DNA of 64,000 nt. It comes from Robertmurraya dakarensis (GTDB taxonomy: Bacteria; Bacillota; Bacilli; Bacillales; Cytobacillaceae). The translations under genes were made by a program, and so were the position numbers. The number at the start of each line of letters is the position of its first letter. Position 1 is the first letter of the stretch. Shown here one piece after another: positions 1-8,764 of the stretch. The stretch covers positions 1,085,009-1,149,008 of the forward strand of contig NZ_LT707408.1 of the NCBI RefSeq assembly GCF_900156875.1, in the 5' to 3' direction. The notes beneath the pieces are model-generated. The model was given only the letters and a program-made list of their open reading frames with translations, was not told where the DNA came from and did no database searches.

Positions 1-850
1 TCGACAAGAATATCTAAATGCAGATGTTGGGATTACAGGCTGTAACTTTGCAATTGCAGAAACGGGATCGGTTACATTGGTTACCAATGAAGGGAATGCG
101 GATTTAGTTATGGCATTGCCTAAGACGCAAATTACGGTAATGGGAATGGAAAGACTTGTTCCGACCTTTGAAGAAATGGAAGTGCTTGTTAGCTTATTAA
201 CGAGAAGTGCGGTAGGGCAGAAGTTGACAAGTTATATCACTACTGTTACGGGACCTAAGGAAGAAGGGGATGTAGATGGTCCTGAAGAGTTCCACCTTGT
301 TGTTGTAGACAATGGCAGATCTGGAATTCTTGGCGGTGAGTTCCAATCCGTCCTTCAATGTATCCGTTGTGCGGCCTGTGTGAACGCATGTCCTGTTTAC
401 CGTCATGTTGGCGGTCATAGCTATGGTTCAATCTATTCTGGTCCAATTGGAGCAGTATTATCACCACTTTTAGGCGGATATGATGACTTTAAAGAATTGC
501 CATATGCTTCAACTTTATGCGGGGCTTGTACGGAAGCTTGTCCGGTTAAAATTCCACTGCATGAGCTGCTGCATAAACACCGTCAAGTGATCGTAGAAAA
601 AGAAGGAAGGGCGCCAGTAAGTGAAAAATTATTAATGAAGGCTTACGCTTTTGGAGCATCTTCTCCGTCTTTATTTAAATTTGCCACTAAGATTGCTCCA
701 ACTGTTACATCACCTTTTACAGATGGAGATAAAATTACAAAAGGTCCAGGCCCATTAAAAGCATGGACAAATATTCGTGATTTCCCTGCACCAAATAAAG
801 AGAATTTCCGGGATTGGTTTAAAAATCGTCCAAAAGGAGGGGCTAATTAA
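1..850 (+). CDS. lutB: LutB, lactate utilisation iron-sulfur protein (5' end missing)
   Basis: C-terminal part of the L-lactate oxidation complex subunit LutB; the reading frame is open from base 2, so the gene starts upstream of the window. Two ferredoxin-like cysteine clusters are visible: [12 protein letters not shown] near base 360 and CGACTEACP near base 520, typical of the 4Fe-4S module of the LutB/YkgF family. Between them lie the conserved HVGGHSYG and [13 protein letters not shown] blocks. LutABC together oxidise L-lactate to pyruvate in the cytoplasm. The stop overlaps the lutC start by one base (TAATG), so the two are translationally coupled. Identification is firm; regulation (LutR, SinR in B. 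subtilis) cannot be judged because the promoter is outside the window. Confidence 0.93.
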   Translation, partial: RQEYLNADVGITGCNFAIAETGSVTLVTNEGNADLVMALPKTQITVMGMERLVPTFEEMEVLVSLLTRSAVGQKLTSYITTVTGPKEEGDVDGPEEFHLVVVDNGRSGILGGEFQSVLQCIRCAACVNACPVYRHVGGHSYGSIYSGPIGAVLSPLLGGYDDFKELPYASTLCGACTEACPVKIPLHELLHKHRQVIVEKEGRAPVSEKLLMKAYAFGASSPSLFKFATKIAPTVTSPFTDGDKITKGPGPLKAWTNIRDFPAPNKENFRDWFKNRPKGGAN

Positions 851-1566
851 TGAACGGAACTATTCAAAATCGTGATGCTTTCTTAGGTCATATTGCCAAC
901 CGACTTGGACGAGAGCGAAAAACAAGTGTTGAACGTCCTAAGTGGAAATATAATCCACAGGATGAAGTGCTTAAGAATGCTACACAGGATGAACTTGTGG
1001 AAGTGTTAAAAGAACAATGTAAAAACATTCATACAAATTTCGTCTTATCAAATTCGAAAGATCTTACAGAATCAATTAAAAAAGTGGTTAATGAATATGG
1101 TGGAGGACCAATCGTAGCTTGGAAAGATGAAAGGTTTGACCAATTCGGCTTAACGAATTTAATGAATAAAGAATGGCCTGAATCTGGAGTTGACCTTCAC
1201 TTCTGGGATCACACAAAAGGTAAAGAAAACATAGACAAAGCTAACTATGCTAATGTTGGAATCACAGTAAGTGATGTAACTTTAGCAGAATCTGGAACTG
1301 CTGTTTTATTCAGCAGTAAGGATAAAGGAAGGACGGTAAGTTTCCTTCCAGCCACTTCAATTGTTTTAATACCAAAGAGTACCATCGTCCCTAGAATGAC
1401 ACAAGCTGCACGAATTATTAGTGAAAAAGTTAGAAGTGGAGAAACAGTCGCTTCATGTATTAACTTTATCACAGGTCCAAGTAACTCGGCGGATATCGAG
1501 ATGATCCTTGTAGTGGGTGTTCATGGACCGATTAAAGCAACATATATCATTGTAGAAGATATGTAA
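850..1566 (+). CDS. lutC: LutC, lactate utilisation protein C
   Basis: 238-residue LUD-domain protein, the last subunit of the LutABC lactate oxidation complex. The N-terminus (NRDAFLGHIANRLGRER) and the domain block ADVTLAESGT-like VSDVTLAESGTAVL followed by SFLPATSIVLIPKS are characteristic of the LutC/YkgG family. It starts at the ATG overlapping the lutB stop, preceded by AAAAGGAGGGG. Length agrees with B. subtilis LutC. It is the last gene of its operon: a strong terminator follows directly. Nothing unusual in composition. Confidence 0.93.
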   Translation: MNGTIQNRDAFLGHIANRLGRERKTSVERPKWKYNPQDEVLKNATQDELVEVLKEQCKNIHTNFVLSNSKDLTESIKKVVNEYGGGPIVAWKDERFDQFGLTNLMNKEWPESGVDLHFWDHTKGKENIDKANYANVGITVSDVTLAESGTAVLFSSKDKGRTVSFLPATSIVLIPKSTIVPRMTQAARIISEKVRSGETVASCINFITGPSNSADIEMILVVGVHGPIKATYIIVEDM

Positions 1567-1577
1567 TAAAGTGAAGC

Positions 1578-1610
1578 AGAGACTTACACAATCGTGTAGG
1601 TCTCTTTTTT
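1578..1610 (+). terminator. Rho-independent terminator of lutBC
   Basis: 12-bp stem (1578-1589 with 1594-1605, one G-U pair), four-base loop, then six T residues. Confidence 0.9.
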
Positions 1611-1763
1611 ATGCAAGAACAAAGATTTTGCTATATGGATATAACACTAGTGAGACTACCCTGTTATAATACAATAATTTTTCTGTTATATAAACAAGGT
1701 GTATTGTAATATGTAGGTGTAATTGGAGTTTATTTTAACTGTTTCAGAAAAAAATATATTGTG

Positions 1764-1806
1764 TATGATTTTTATCACAGCAATTCTAATTATACTTATT
1801 TAAAAT
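1764..1806 (+). promoter_or_regulatory. FNR-type site and promoter of the 2-oxoacid:ferredoxin oxidoreductase operon
   Basis: TATGA-TTTTTA-TCACA at 1764-1779 differs from the Bacillus FNR box TGTGA-N6-TCACA at one position. A -10 hexamer TAAAAT lies at 1801-1806, placing the predicted start point at 1813 and the dyad centre (1771.5) at exactly -41.5, the class II activation distance. An alternative -10, TATACT at 1791-1796, would put the dyad over the -35 region instead. The match is seen; that FNR binds is inference. Confidence 0.6.
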
Positions 1807-1867
1807 ATGGAAGAGAGAGAAAATTATTTAAAATAAATAATCATTGTTACATATAAGGAGGGAGAAT

Positions 1868-2881
1868 ATGTCTATTTTACCGAAGAAGAATCAATTAGGT
1901 TTCTTTGAGATTCGTTTAGAATCGATCGGTGGTTTAGGTGCAAATTTAGCTGGTAAAATGCTGGCAGAAGCTGGAGTTTTGGGGCTTGGTCTTAACGGAT
2001 CTAACTTTTCTTCATATGGATCCGAAAAGAAAGGATCACCTGTAAAAAGTTTTATACGATTTTGCGATGCAGATGTTGAAATTCGTGACCACAGTCCAAT
2101 TGAACAACCGCATGTTATAGGCGTTTTTCATGAAGCACTATATAAAACGGTTGATGTGGTAAGTGGATTATCTGCGGATGGAATTGTATTAGTAAATTCG
2201 ACTAGAAATTTTGATGATATCAAAAATGATTTAAATATAAAATACGGTACTGTTGCCATTGTAGATGCATTAGGGATTGCTGTTGAGGAAAAAACAAAGG
2301 TTAACACAGCTATGCTTGGCGCTCTATTTCGCATTTGTGATTTCTTAGATCCTGAAGCAATGAAAAGTGTTATCAGGAAAACCTTTGAAAAGAAGTATCC
2401 TCATTTAGTAGAGCCTAATATTCGTACATTTGAGAGAGGCTTCAACGAAGTGCAATTTAAGCACTTTGAAACACCAGCAAATGCAAACGGAAAAGCCTTT
2501 AGTCGTCCACAGCCAGTTTTAGGTTATGAGACACAAACAATGGGCGGTGTTCTGACCTCTCAAGGAAACAGTATTCTTAAAGATTTAAGCGGCTCCCGTC
2601 AAGGGTTTTTACCTGAGTTTGATCAAGAACAATGTATTAACTGTGCGGCATGTGACAATGTTTGTCCGGACTTCTGTTTTGTTTGGGAAGAAGGAGAAGA
2701 TAAACGAGGAAGAAAGCAAATGTTCCTTAAAGGAATTGATTATCAATACTGTAAAGGCTGTTTAAAATGTGTTGAAGCATGTCCAACAACTGCATTAAAG
2801 GATCTTCGTGAAACGATCGGTTATGCAGATGCACACAGAGTGAAACAGAACTTTCCGTATGTAGCAGGGGGGATTTCTTGA
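1868..2881 (+). CDS. 2-oxoacid:ferredoxin oxidoreductase, fused gamma-delta subunit
   Basis: 337 residues. Residues about 10-200 form a POR gamma domain (IRLESIGGLGANLAGKMLAE, then NFSSYGSEKKGSPVKSF). The C-terminal third is a two-cluster ferredoxin domain with CINCAACDNVCP and CKGCLKCVEACP, equal to the delta subunit. With the next gene it should catalyse CoA-dependent oxidation of pyruvate or another 2-oxoacid with ferredoxin reduction in the cytoplasm. The start is the ATG at 1868, which has AAGGAGG 6 bases upstream; a longer frame from 1844 has no good site. The stop TGA overlaps the next ATG by one base. Substrate cannot be told from sequence: pyruvate is the default guess, 2-oxoglutarate or branched-chain acids are possible. 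Confidence 0.85.
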   Translation: MSILPKKNQLGFFEIRLESIGGLGANLAGKMLAEAGVLGLGLNGSNFSSYGSEKKGSPVKSFIRFCDADVEIRDHSPIEQPHVIGVFHEALYKTVDVVSGLSADGIVLVNSTRNFDDIKNDLNIKYGTVAIVDALGIAVEEKTKVNTAMLGALFRICDFLDPEAMKSVIRKTFEKKYPHLVEPNIRTFERGFNEVQFKHFETPANANGKAFSRPQPVLGYETQTMGGVLTSQGNSILKDLSGSRQGFLPEFDQEQCINCAACDNVCPDFCFVWEEGEDKRGRKQMFLKGIDYQYCKGCLKCVEACPTTALKDLRETIGYADAHRVKQNFPYVAGGIS

Positions 2882-5184
2882 TGGCTATTTTAGAAAGAGA
2901 ATTGAAGGTTACGGAAGAGAACACTGCGGCAGAACAAGTCATGACATTTGAATCTGGAAATGAAATGGCTGCTATGGCCGCAGCTCAGATTAATTATCAC
3001 ATAATGGGTTACTTTCCGATTACTCCATCAACAGAAGTTGCCCAATATTTAGATCAAATGAAGGCACGGGGCGAACACGATATCAAATTAATTGCAGCAG
3101 ATGGTGAACATGGGTCAGCCGGAATTTGTTACGGAGCAGCAGCAACAGGTGCCCGTGTCTTCAATGCTACGAGTGCAAATGGATTCTTGTATATGATCGA
3201 GCAGCTTCCAGTCCAATCTGGAACACGCTTTCCGATGGTTATAAATTTGGTCACAAGAGCTGTCAGCGGCCCACTAGATATTAGAGGGGATCATTCAGAT
3301 TTATACTTTGCTTTAAATACAGGCTGGGTCATTTTAACTGCTAAAACTCCGCAAGCTGTTTATGATATGAATATCATGGCATTGAAAATTGCGGAACATT
3401 CTAAAGTACGTTTACCAGTTATTGTGGCTTATGATGGCTTCTTTACTTCGCATCAAAAGAGAAAAGTGGAGTATTTTAAAGATCGTAAGGTTGTACAAGA
3501 TTTTGTCGGTGAATGTCCGACTGGCTATCATTTTGCCCGAGATCCGAAAAAGCCGGTTACAATCGGTGCTCATATGAATGGAGAAGATTTAACAAACAAT
3601 CACTTCCAGCAATCGCAAGCGATGTATGCTGCAGGCGATGTCTTCCAAGAAATTGCTGCAGAATATGAAAAATTATCTGGCCGTAAATATCCTGTACTTG
3701 ATCTTTATAAAATGGATGATGCAGATGTTGCTTTATTTTTATTAAACTCAGCAGCAGAATCAGCAAAAGATGTTGTCGATAAACTGCGCAGCCAGGGAAT
3801 AAAAGCTGGGGTTATTAGTCCGAATATTATTCGTCCATTTCCAGCAGAAGCTATAAAGGATGCCCTGAAAAATGTAAAAGCATTGTTAGTTGGTGAGAGA
3901 GCAGACTCTTATGGCGCACATGGTCCGAATTTAACGCATGAAGTAAAATCTGCCATTCAAGAAGATAAAGATAATAAAACAATTGTACTCAGCCGAGTAT
4001 TTGGACTTGGAGGAAAGGACTTCTATGCGGATGATGCCGAGAATTTCTTTTCAATGGCTATTGATGCGATGAAAAAAGGATATGCTGAAAAACCATTTGA
4101 TTATTATGGTCATGTTCCAGGAGATCCTAATAATGTATTAAAACCTGTTATAACGCCTCAGCACGGGGACGTTTTTAACTCAGGGTTAATCAAAGTTACA
4201 AAAGACGAAGAGACGAATAAGCTAAAGGTAAAAATGCCGCCGCTTCGTGCGTTAACATCGAAGCCAAAACGTCTTGCATCCGGACATGGTGCTTGTCCAG
4301 GCTGTGGTATTTTTGGCGGTTTAGAATTGTTCTTTAAAGGGATCGAAGGAGATGTCGTTGTCTTATTCCAAACAGGCTGTGCTTATGTTACGACAACGGC
4401 TTACCCGCATACATCTCATAAGCAAACGATGATGCATAACCTTTTCCAAAACGGAGCTGCTACATTATCAGGGACACTAGAAGCATTTCTTGAGTTGAAA
4501 CGAAGAGGTGAAGTAAATGTATCTGATGATGCAACCTTTGTTATGATTACAGGGGACGGCGGAATGGATATCGGAATGGGGTCAGCGATTGGAACTGCGC
4601 TTCGAAACCATAAATTAATTATTCTTGAATATGATAATGAAGGTTATATGAATACCGGATCGCAAATGTCTTACTCTACACCAATTGGAAATATGACAAG
4701 TACAACAAATGTAGGAAAAACACAAAAAGGTAAGGCATTCCATCATAAAGATACACCACAGATTATGGCATCAACGAATATTCCATATGTTTTTACGGGC
4801 ACAGAAGCATTTCCTCAGGATCTCGTTAAAAAGGCTGCAAAAGCTCAGTGGTATGCTCAAAATGTTGGTACTGTTTATGGGAAAATATTAATAACATGCC
4901 CATTAAACTGGAAATCTGAGGATCGTTATGGGAATACGATCATGGAGGCTGCAGTAAATTGTAATTTCTTCCCGCTTTATGAAGTGGAAGAAGGAGTTAC
5001 GAATATTACCTATAATCCTGAAGACAAAAAGAAGAAGATTCATCTCTCTGAATGGTTAAAATACATGGGTAAGACAAAGCATCTGTTAAAAGATGAAAAC
5101 AAGGCAATTTTATTTGATTTTGAGCAAGAAATAGAAAAAAGATGGCTGCGCTTAAAAGCTAAACATGAAAATCCATTTTTGTAA
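2881..5184 (+). CDS. 2-oxoacid:ferredoxin oxidoreductase, fused alpha-beta subunit
   Basis: 767 residues. The N-terminal half is the alpha subunit (MGYFPITPSTEVAQYLDQ, then the GDHSDLY block near residue 140). The C-terminal part from about residue 465 is the beta subunit, with GHGACPGCG and the thiamine diphosphate motif GDGGMDIGMG followed by NEGYMNTGSQMS. Four cysteines suited to the proximal 4Fe-4S cluster are visible: the CPGC pair, FQTGCAY and ITCPLNW. Such enzymes are oxygen-labile and couple 2-oxoacid decarboxylation to ferredoxin reduction. The ATG at 2881 follows AGGGGGG by 8-9 bases. Splitting the four classical domains into gamma-delta plus alpha-beta is less common than four separate genes or one NifJ-type chain. 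A hairpin terminator follows. Confidence 0.85.
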   Translation: MAILERELKVTEENTAAEQVMTFESGNEMAAMAAAQINYHIMGYFPITPSTEVAQYLDQMKARGEHDIKLIAADGEHGSAGICYGAAATGARVFNATSANGFLYMIEQLPVQSGTRFPMVINLVTRAVSGPLDIRGDHSDLYFALNTGWVILTAKTPQAVYDMNIMALKIAEHSKVRLPVIVAYDGFFTSHQKRKVEYFKDRKVVQDFVGECPTGYHFARDPKKPVTIGAHMNGEDLTNNHFQQSQAMYAAGDVFQEIAAEYEKLSGRKYPVLDLYKMDDADVALFLLNSAAESAKDVVDKLRSQGIKAGVISPNIIRPFPAEAIKDALKNVKALLVGERADSYGAHGPNLTHEVKSAIQEDKDNKTIVLSRVFGLGGKDFYADDAENFFSMAIDAMKKGYAEKPFDYYGHVPGDPNNVLKPVITPQHGDVFNSGLIKVTKDEETNKLKVKMPPLRALTSKPKRLASGHGACPGCGIFGGLELFFKGIEGDVVVLFQTGCAYVTTTAYPHTSHKQTMMHNLFQNGAATLSGTLEAFLELKRRGEVNVSDDATFVMITGDGGMDIGMGSAIGTALRNHKLIILEYDNEGYMNTGSQMSYSTPIGNMTSTTNVGKTQKGKAFHHKDTPQIMASTNIPYVFTGTEAFPQDLVKKAAKAQWYAQNVGTVYGKILITCPLNWKSEDRYGNTIMEAAVNCNFFPLYEVEEGVTNITYNPEDKKKKIHLSEWLKYMGKTKHLLKDENKAILFDFEQEIEKRWLRLKAKHENPFL

Positions 5185-5220
5185 GAAAGCTAAATCTATT
5201 TAATAAAATAATATTTGAAC

Positions 5221-5258
5221 AAGAGAAGATTCCTGCTGATTGGGTCTTCTCTTTTCTT
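5221..5258 (+). terminator. Terminator after the 2-oxoacid oxidoreductase operon
   Basis: Nine-base arms AAGAGAAGA (5221-5229) and TCTTCTCTT (5245-5253), 15-base loop, then a T-rich run. Confidence 0.65.
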
Positions 5259-5369
5259 TGAGATACCTCTTATAATCGTACAATCCAACATTTTTCTCGG
5301 AATTTTGCAGGTTTTTTCCTTTTTTTGTAGAATAAACAGATTATTGAAGTAGCTATGAGGAGGAGTACG

Positions 5370-6848
5370 GTGAAGGAGAGGAGATTTTTCGACGAGGACG
5401 AACAATCAGTAGCCGAGAAAAGTAGCATACGAGAACTTGAGAAAAAGAATGCTGAGTTATATAAGGATTTATTTATAGAGGCCATTGATGGGATTGTTTT
5501 CTGGAATGATGAAGGAGTTATAGATGCCAATGAATCTGCATGTAAAATATTTGAAAGCAGTATTGAAGATTTAAAGGGACGAAGAATATTTGAATTTGTT
5601 ATCGATCATGATGGTCGATATGATAAAGTCGTAAAGACATTAAGAACAGAAGGCTCTGTTCGAGATGAGTTATTATATATAATGCCGAACGGACAAAAGA
5701 AATATCTTGAATTCACATCAAAACTGAATGCTGTTGATGGAAACCATATGACTATTTTTCGAAATGTAACGGAAAGATATGAAATGGAACAGCAACTGAG
5801 GGAAAGAGAAAACAAGTTTCGAAATGTTTTTGAAGGTGCACTAGAGGGTTTCATTCTATGGAGAGATGACAATGAAGAAATTGTTGACGTTAATCCTTCC
5901 GCTGCAAAGATGCTAGATGTAATTAAGGAGGACCTAGTTGGGCAATCCTTCTTAAGCGCATTAGAGAATCTAGGGGTAACAAAAGAGAAAGCAGATGAAT
6001 ATTTAGATACTTTTAAAAGAGCTGGACAATCGGAAGGTGCAATCTCCTTTTCGTTAAAATCAGGTGTTAAAAAGCATTTTGAGTTCTCCATGAAGCATAA
6101 TGTTTTTTCCGATCTAAACTTAATCACTTTTAAGGATATTACTGAAAAATTGCAACTGGAAGAAGAGCTCAGAAAATCTGACACTTTGAATGTAATTGGG
6201 GAGCTTGCAGCCGGAATTGCACATGAAATTCGCAATCCGATGACAGCTTTAAAAGGCTTTATTCAATTGTTGGAACCTACGATAAAAGATAAACATTCCC
6301 TTTACTACGATGTCATTATAAACGAATTGAATAGAATTGATTCAATTATCAACGAATTCCTCATTTTGGCCAAACCGCAGGCAGTACAATATTCAGAAAG
6401 AGACATTGTACAAATTATGAGAGAGACGGTAGACTTATTAGGTGCACAAGCAGTACTTCATAATATACAAATCTGTATGGATTACGAATATAATATTCCT
6501 AATCTATTTTGTGAACCTAATCAATTAAAAAAGGTATTCATTAACTTGATTAAAAATGCAATTGAAGTTATGCCAGAAGGCGGTAAGATTACTATTTCCA
6601 TTAACCAGTTGAAAGGTGAAAAAATACATATATCTATTAAAGACGAGGGTTTTGGTATGACGCCTGAAAAGCTGCAAAAACTTGGGGAACCATTCTATAC
6701 AACAAAGGAAAAAGGAACCGGTTTAGGCTTAATGGTTTCATTCCGTATTATTGCTGAACATCAAGGAGTGATCGAGGTCGAAAGTGAGGAAGGTTTGGGA
6801 ACAATCTTTCATATCTATTTACCTCTTCAACAGGGAGGAAAAGATTAA
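5370..6848 (+). CDS. kinE: KinE-like sporulation histidine kinase
   Basis: Soluble sensor kinase of 492 residues with no membrane segment. Two PAS domains (roughly residues 30-140 and 150-270) precede the phosphoacceptor motif GIAHEIRNPMTALKGF (histidine near residue 285) and a HATPase domain with NLIKNAIE (N box), DEGFGM (G1) and KGTGLGL (G2). The histidine-box wording is that of the Spo0F-phosphorylating sporulation kinases. The start is GTG 5370, because GAGGAGG at 5357-5363 is a perfect ribosome site for it and would be inside the gene if ATG 5355 were used. It is shorter than B. subtilis KinE, which has more PAS modules. The one-base overlap with ogt reproduces the B. subtilis kinE-ogt pair. 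Confidence 0.8.
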   Translation: MKERRFFDEDEQSVAEKSSIRELEKKNAELYKDLFIEAIDGIVFWNDEGVIDANESACKIFESSIEDLKGRRIFEFVIDHDGRYDKVVKTLRTEGSVRDELLYIMPNGQKKYLEFTSKLNAVDGNHMTIFRNVTERYEMEQQLRERENKFRNVFEGALEGFILWRDDNEEIVDVNPSAAKMLDVIKEDLVGQSFLSALENLGVTKEKADEYLDTFKRAGQSEGAISFSLKSGVKKHFEFSMKHNVFSDLNLITFKDITEKLQLEEELRKSDTLNVIGELAAGIAHEIRNPMTALKGFIQLLEPTIKDKHSLYYDVIINELNRIDSIINEFLILAKPQAVQYSERDIVQIMRETVDLLGAQAVLHNIQICMDYEYNIPNLFCEPNQLKKVFINLIKNAIEVMPEGGKITISINQLKGEKIHISIKDEGFGMTPEKLQKLGEPFYTTKEKGTGLGLMVSFRIIAEHQGVIEVESEEGLGTIFHIYLPLQQGGKD

Positions 6849-7351
6849 TGTCAGAAACACGGAAGTACATTATTTGTCAAAGTCTAATCGGTGCTATTTA
6901 CATTGTGTCTCAAAGTCAAAAAATAGTGGCAGTTCATATGGGGGAGGATGATTTTAAAAAAGATGAAAACCAAGAAACTATAGAATTTGATCCCCAGGAT
7001 ACTCTACTGCTAACCGCTAAAGCACAGTTAGAAGAATACTTTTTAAATAAAAGAACAACATTTGACTTACCTGTTGAAAAAAACGGGACACCATTCCAAA
7101 TGTCTGTATGGGAAGTATTAAATGATATTCCTTATGGAGAAACAAGAAGCTACCAGGAAATTGCACAAGCAATCGGGAATGCTAAAGCTGTTAGAGCGAT
7201 CGGACAGGCAAATAAAGCTAACAGACTCCCGATCTTGGTTCCTTGTCATCGAGTGATTGGCAAGAATCAATCATTAACTGGTTATGCTGGAAAGAGAACA
7301 GATATAAAGGAAGAACTCCTTTTATTAGAAGGAGCTCACTTTCGTAAATAA
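6848..7351 (+). CDS. ogt: Ogt, methylated-DNA--protein-cysteine methyltransferase
   Basis: 167-residue suicide repair enzyme that moves the alkyl group of O6-alkylguanine to its own cysteine. The active site VPCHRVIG is intact (Cys133), with the helix-turn-helix arginine-finger region YGETRSYQEIAQAIG and the NR hinge (KANRLPILVPCHR). The start ATG overlaps the kinE stop by one base (TAATG) and is preceded by CAGGGAGG. Gene order kinE-ogt is the same as in B. subtilis. No adaptive-response regulator lies nearby, so constitutive Ogt rather than inducible Ada type. Confidence 0.92.
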   Translation: MSETRKYIICQSLIGAIYIVSQSQKIVAVHMGEDDFKKDENQETIEFDPQDTLLLTAKAQLEEYFLNKRTTFDLPVEKNGTPFQMSVWEVLNDIPYGETRSYQEIAQAIGNAKAVRAIGQANKANRLPILVPCHRVIGKNQSLTGYAGKRTDIKEELLLLEGAHFRK

Positions 7352-7655
7352 TATAAAAACAATTGACATAATAGAACGGGGGTGGCTGCTGCTAAGCGGT
7401 CACCCTATTAGTATGCAAAAAGGAATTAAGAATCTTTCATACAGAGAAAAAGCCATATAACGAAGTGCTAATAATGTCGAAATATTAGCGGGTAATCGCT
7501 TACATTTTTAGCTAAATTTTTTCGAGAAAAAAACTTTGTCTAATTTTGCGATTCTATTTACATTTCTAGAAATTCTTGTAATAATTCTTCAAGTAATGTA
7601 TTTTTATTAAGTTAAAGAGATAAAGGATAAGGGATAGAATTAGGAGGAAGAATTG
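7352..7655 (+). promoter_or_regulatory. ogt-spo0E intergenic region with candidate Spo0A box
   Basis: A weak GC hairpin without T-tract lies at 7380-7405. An exact Spo0A box TGTCGAA is at 7475-7481 and a one-mismatch relative, TGTCTAA, at 7537-7543. A seven-base match alone is weak evidence because one is expected about every 8 kb on two strands; its position ahead of a phosphorelay gene raises the odds. No open reading frame with a ribosome site was found here. Confidence 0.4.
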
Positions 7656-7895
7656 GTGGATCAGAATAATGAGGAAATGCTGGAGGAGATCCAAAAGAAG
7701 AGAGAGAAAATGATCGAATCTGCAAGAAAAAATGGTTTTACTAGTGTCGATACTATCCGTTACAGCCAAGAACTTGATAGACTTATATATGATTATCAAT
7801 GTACCTTTCAAAAAGCAAATCACCACACACAAGAAGTGAAAATTGTTTTTAAGCAAATGATGTTGATATGGCCAAAAGCATTGGTAAATGTGTAA
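7656..7895 (+). CDS. spo0E: Spo0E, Spo0A~P aspartyl-phosphate phosphatase
   Basis: 79-residue helical-hairpin protein of the Spo0E family, which dephosphorylates Spo0A~P and delays sporulation. The family signature SQELDRLIYDYQ sits in the second helix (SxxLD motif), after an acidic-basic first helix. AGGAGG at 7642-7647 favours the GTG at 7656 (8-base spacing) over the TTG at 7653 (5 bases). Its place between ogt and kinD corresponds, from memory, to true spo0E in B. subtilis rather than to a paralogue. The C-terminal tail beyond the hairpin, which lowers activity in B. subtilis Spo0E, is present but different. Followed by a terminator. Confidence 0.85.
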   Translation: MDQNNEEMLEEIQKKREKMIESARKNGFTSVDTIRYSQELDRLIYDYQCTFQKANHHTQEVKIVFKQMMLIWPKALVNV

Positions 7896-7964
7896 GCACA
7901 TCTTTGAAATAGTACCAGCAAGACTCTATTCATATGAAAATAACCGTAATCCAATCATATAAGC

Positions 7965-7995
7965 AAGGAAGGCTCTCGGAAGTCTTCCTTTTATT
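7965..7995 (+). terminator. Terminator of spo0E
   Basis: Ten-base arms 7965-7974 and 7981-7990 (one G-U pair), six-base loop, followed by TTATTTTG. Confidence 0.75.
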
Positions 7996-8125
7996 TTGTC
8001 CTTTTAAGAAAATTAAGAAAGTATATGGTTAGGAGTATCTGCTTCCAGACAATTAGTTAAGACTTGTTTCTTATGGAAGATTGTTAACCTTAAAGGTTCC
8101 TATGTTATTAAAAAGACTTCCCCTT

Positions 8126-8168
8126 TGTGATGGCTATCACAACCTTTAATTATGTAAGGGTATATAAT
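8126..8168 (+). promoter_or_regulatory. FNR box and promoter of the hemerythrin gene
   Basis: A perfect dyad TGTGA-TGGCTA-TCACA occupies 8126-8141. The consensus -10 TATAAT is at 8163-8168, giving a predicted start point at 8175 and a dyad centre (8133.5) at exactly -41.5. No good -35 is visible, as expected for an activator-dependent class II promoter. Placement also shows that upstream in-frame starts at 8127 and 8130 cannot be used, because they lie inside the operator and ahead of the start point. Confidence 0.75.
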
Positions 8169-8201
8169 AATAGCTATCCAATGTTGAAAGGGGAAAATGT
8201 C

Positions 8202-8729
8202 ATGCAAGGTTGTCCTAGTGGATTATTGGGGAACGAGATTGTTGAACTGTCAGAGGGCTTAGCTCAGTTGAAAAAGGAGCATCCGCCATTACTTGCCCTT
8301 TTATCTGACTTGTTAACACTTTGTAAAGAAGTGGAAGCGCAAGACGATAAGGAAAAGCTATTTTTACAATTGGCTGAAGATGTGAAATCTTTTTCGGAAA
8401 AATTAGAGTATCATTCAACCCGTGAAGAAGACTACTTATTCAGAAAGATGGAAGAATATCTTGGAGTAGGTGTAGGTCCTATAGTCGTGATGGAATATGA
8501 ACATGAAGAAGCGAAAAGAAATATTAATCAATTTTTGGATAATGCGAAAGAAAAAGAGCAGCTTTCAGCGGATGAAATAAAAGAAAATGTTTCCCTCATC
8601 ATAAATGCAAATTATACTTTAGTGAATCACTTTGCTAAAGAGGAAAATGTTCTTTATCCGATGGCTGAAAAAATGCTTTCAAGTGAGGAAAAAGAAGAAT
8701 TAAAACAAAAATTATGTAATGAAAAATAA
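8202..8729 (+). CDS. Hemerythrin-like di-iron protein
   Basis: 175-residue four-helix protein with the spaced His/Glu pattern of hemerythrin domains: KKEHPPLL, EYHSTREEDYLF, MEYEHEEAKRN and VNHFAKEENVLYP. Hemerythrins bind O2 or NO or donate iron for Fe-S repair; the Ric/DUF438-like pattern suggests protection against oxygen or nitric oxide. The start is ATG 8202 with AAAGGGG at 8187-8193; the frame can be read upstream to 8127 but that part is promoter. A short N-terminal MQGCPSG holds one cysteine. It is a single-gene unit between its FNR-type promoter and its own terminator, fitting a role under low oxygen or nitrite stress alongside nrfHA. Exact function unknown. Confidence 0.8.
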   Translation: MQGCPSGLLGNEIVELSEGLAQLKKEHPPLLALLSDLLTLCKEVEAQDDKEKLFLQLAEDVKSFSEKLEYHSTREEDYLFRKMEEYLGVGVGPIVVMEYEHEEAKRNINQFLDNAKEKEQLSADEIKENVSLIINANYTLVNHFAKEENVLYPMAEKMLSSEEKEELKQKLCNEK

Positions 8730-8756
8730 GGATGGGAAACCATCCTTATTTTTGTA
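8724..8756 (+). terminator. Terminator of the hemerythrin gene
   Basis: Twelve-base perfect arms 8724-8735 and 8740-8751 with a GAAA tetraloop, then TTTTT. The arm overlaps the stop codon. Confidence 0.9.
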
Positions 8757-8764
8757 TACCTAAG

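Noticed and set aside
5606-6235. 209-codon minus-strand open frame
   Set aside because: Antisense to the PAS domains of kinE; serine/phenylalanine-rich shadow product.
8127-8201. Upstream in-frame starts (GTG 8127, ATG 8130) for the hemerythrin gene
   Set aside because: Both lie inside the FNR dyad and upstream of the predicted start point, and lack a ribosome site.
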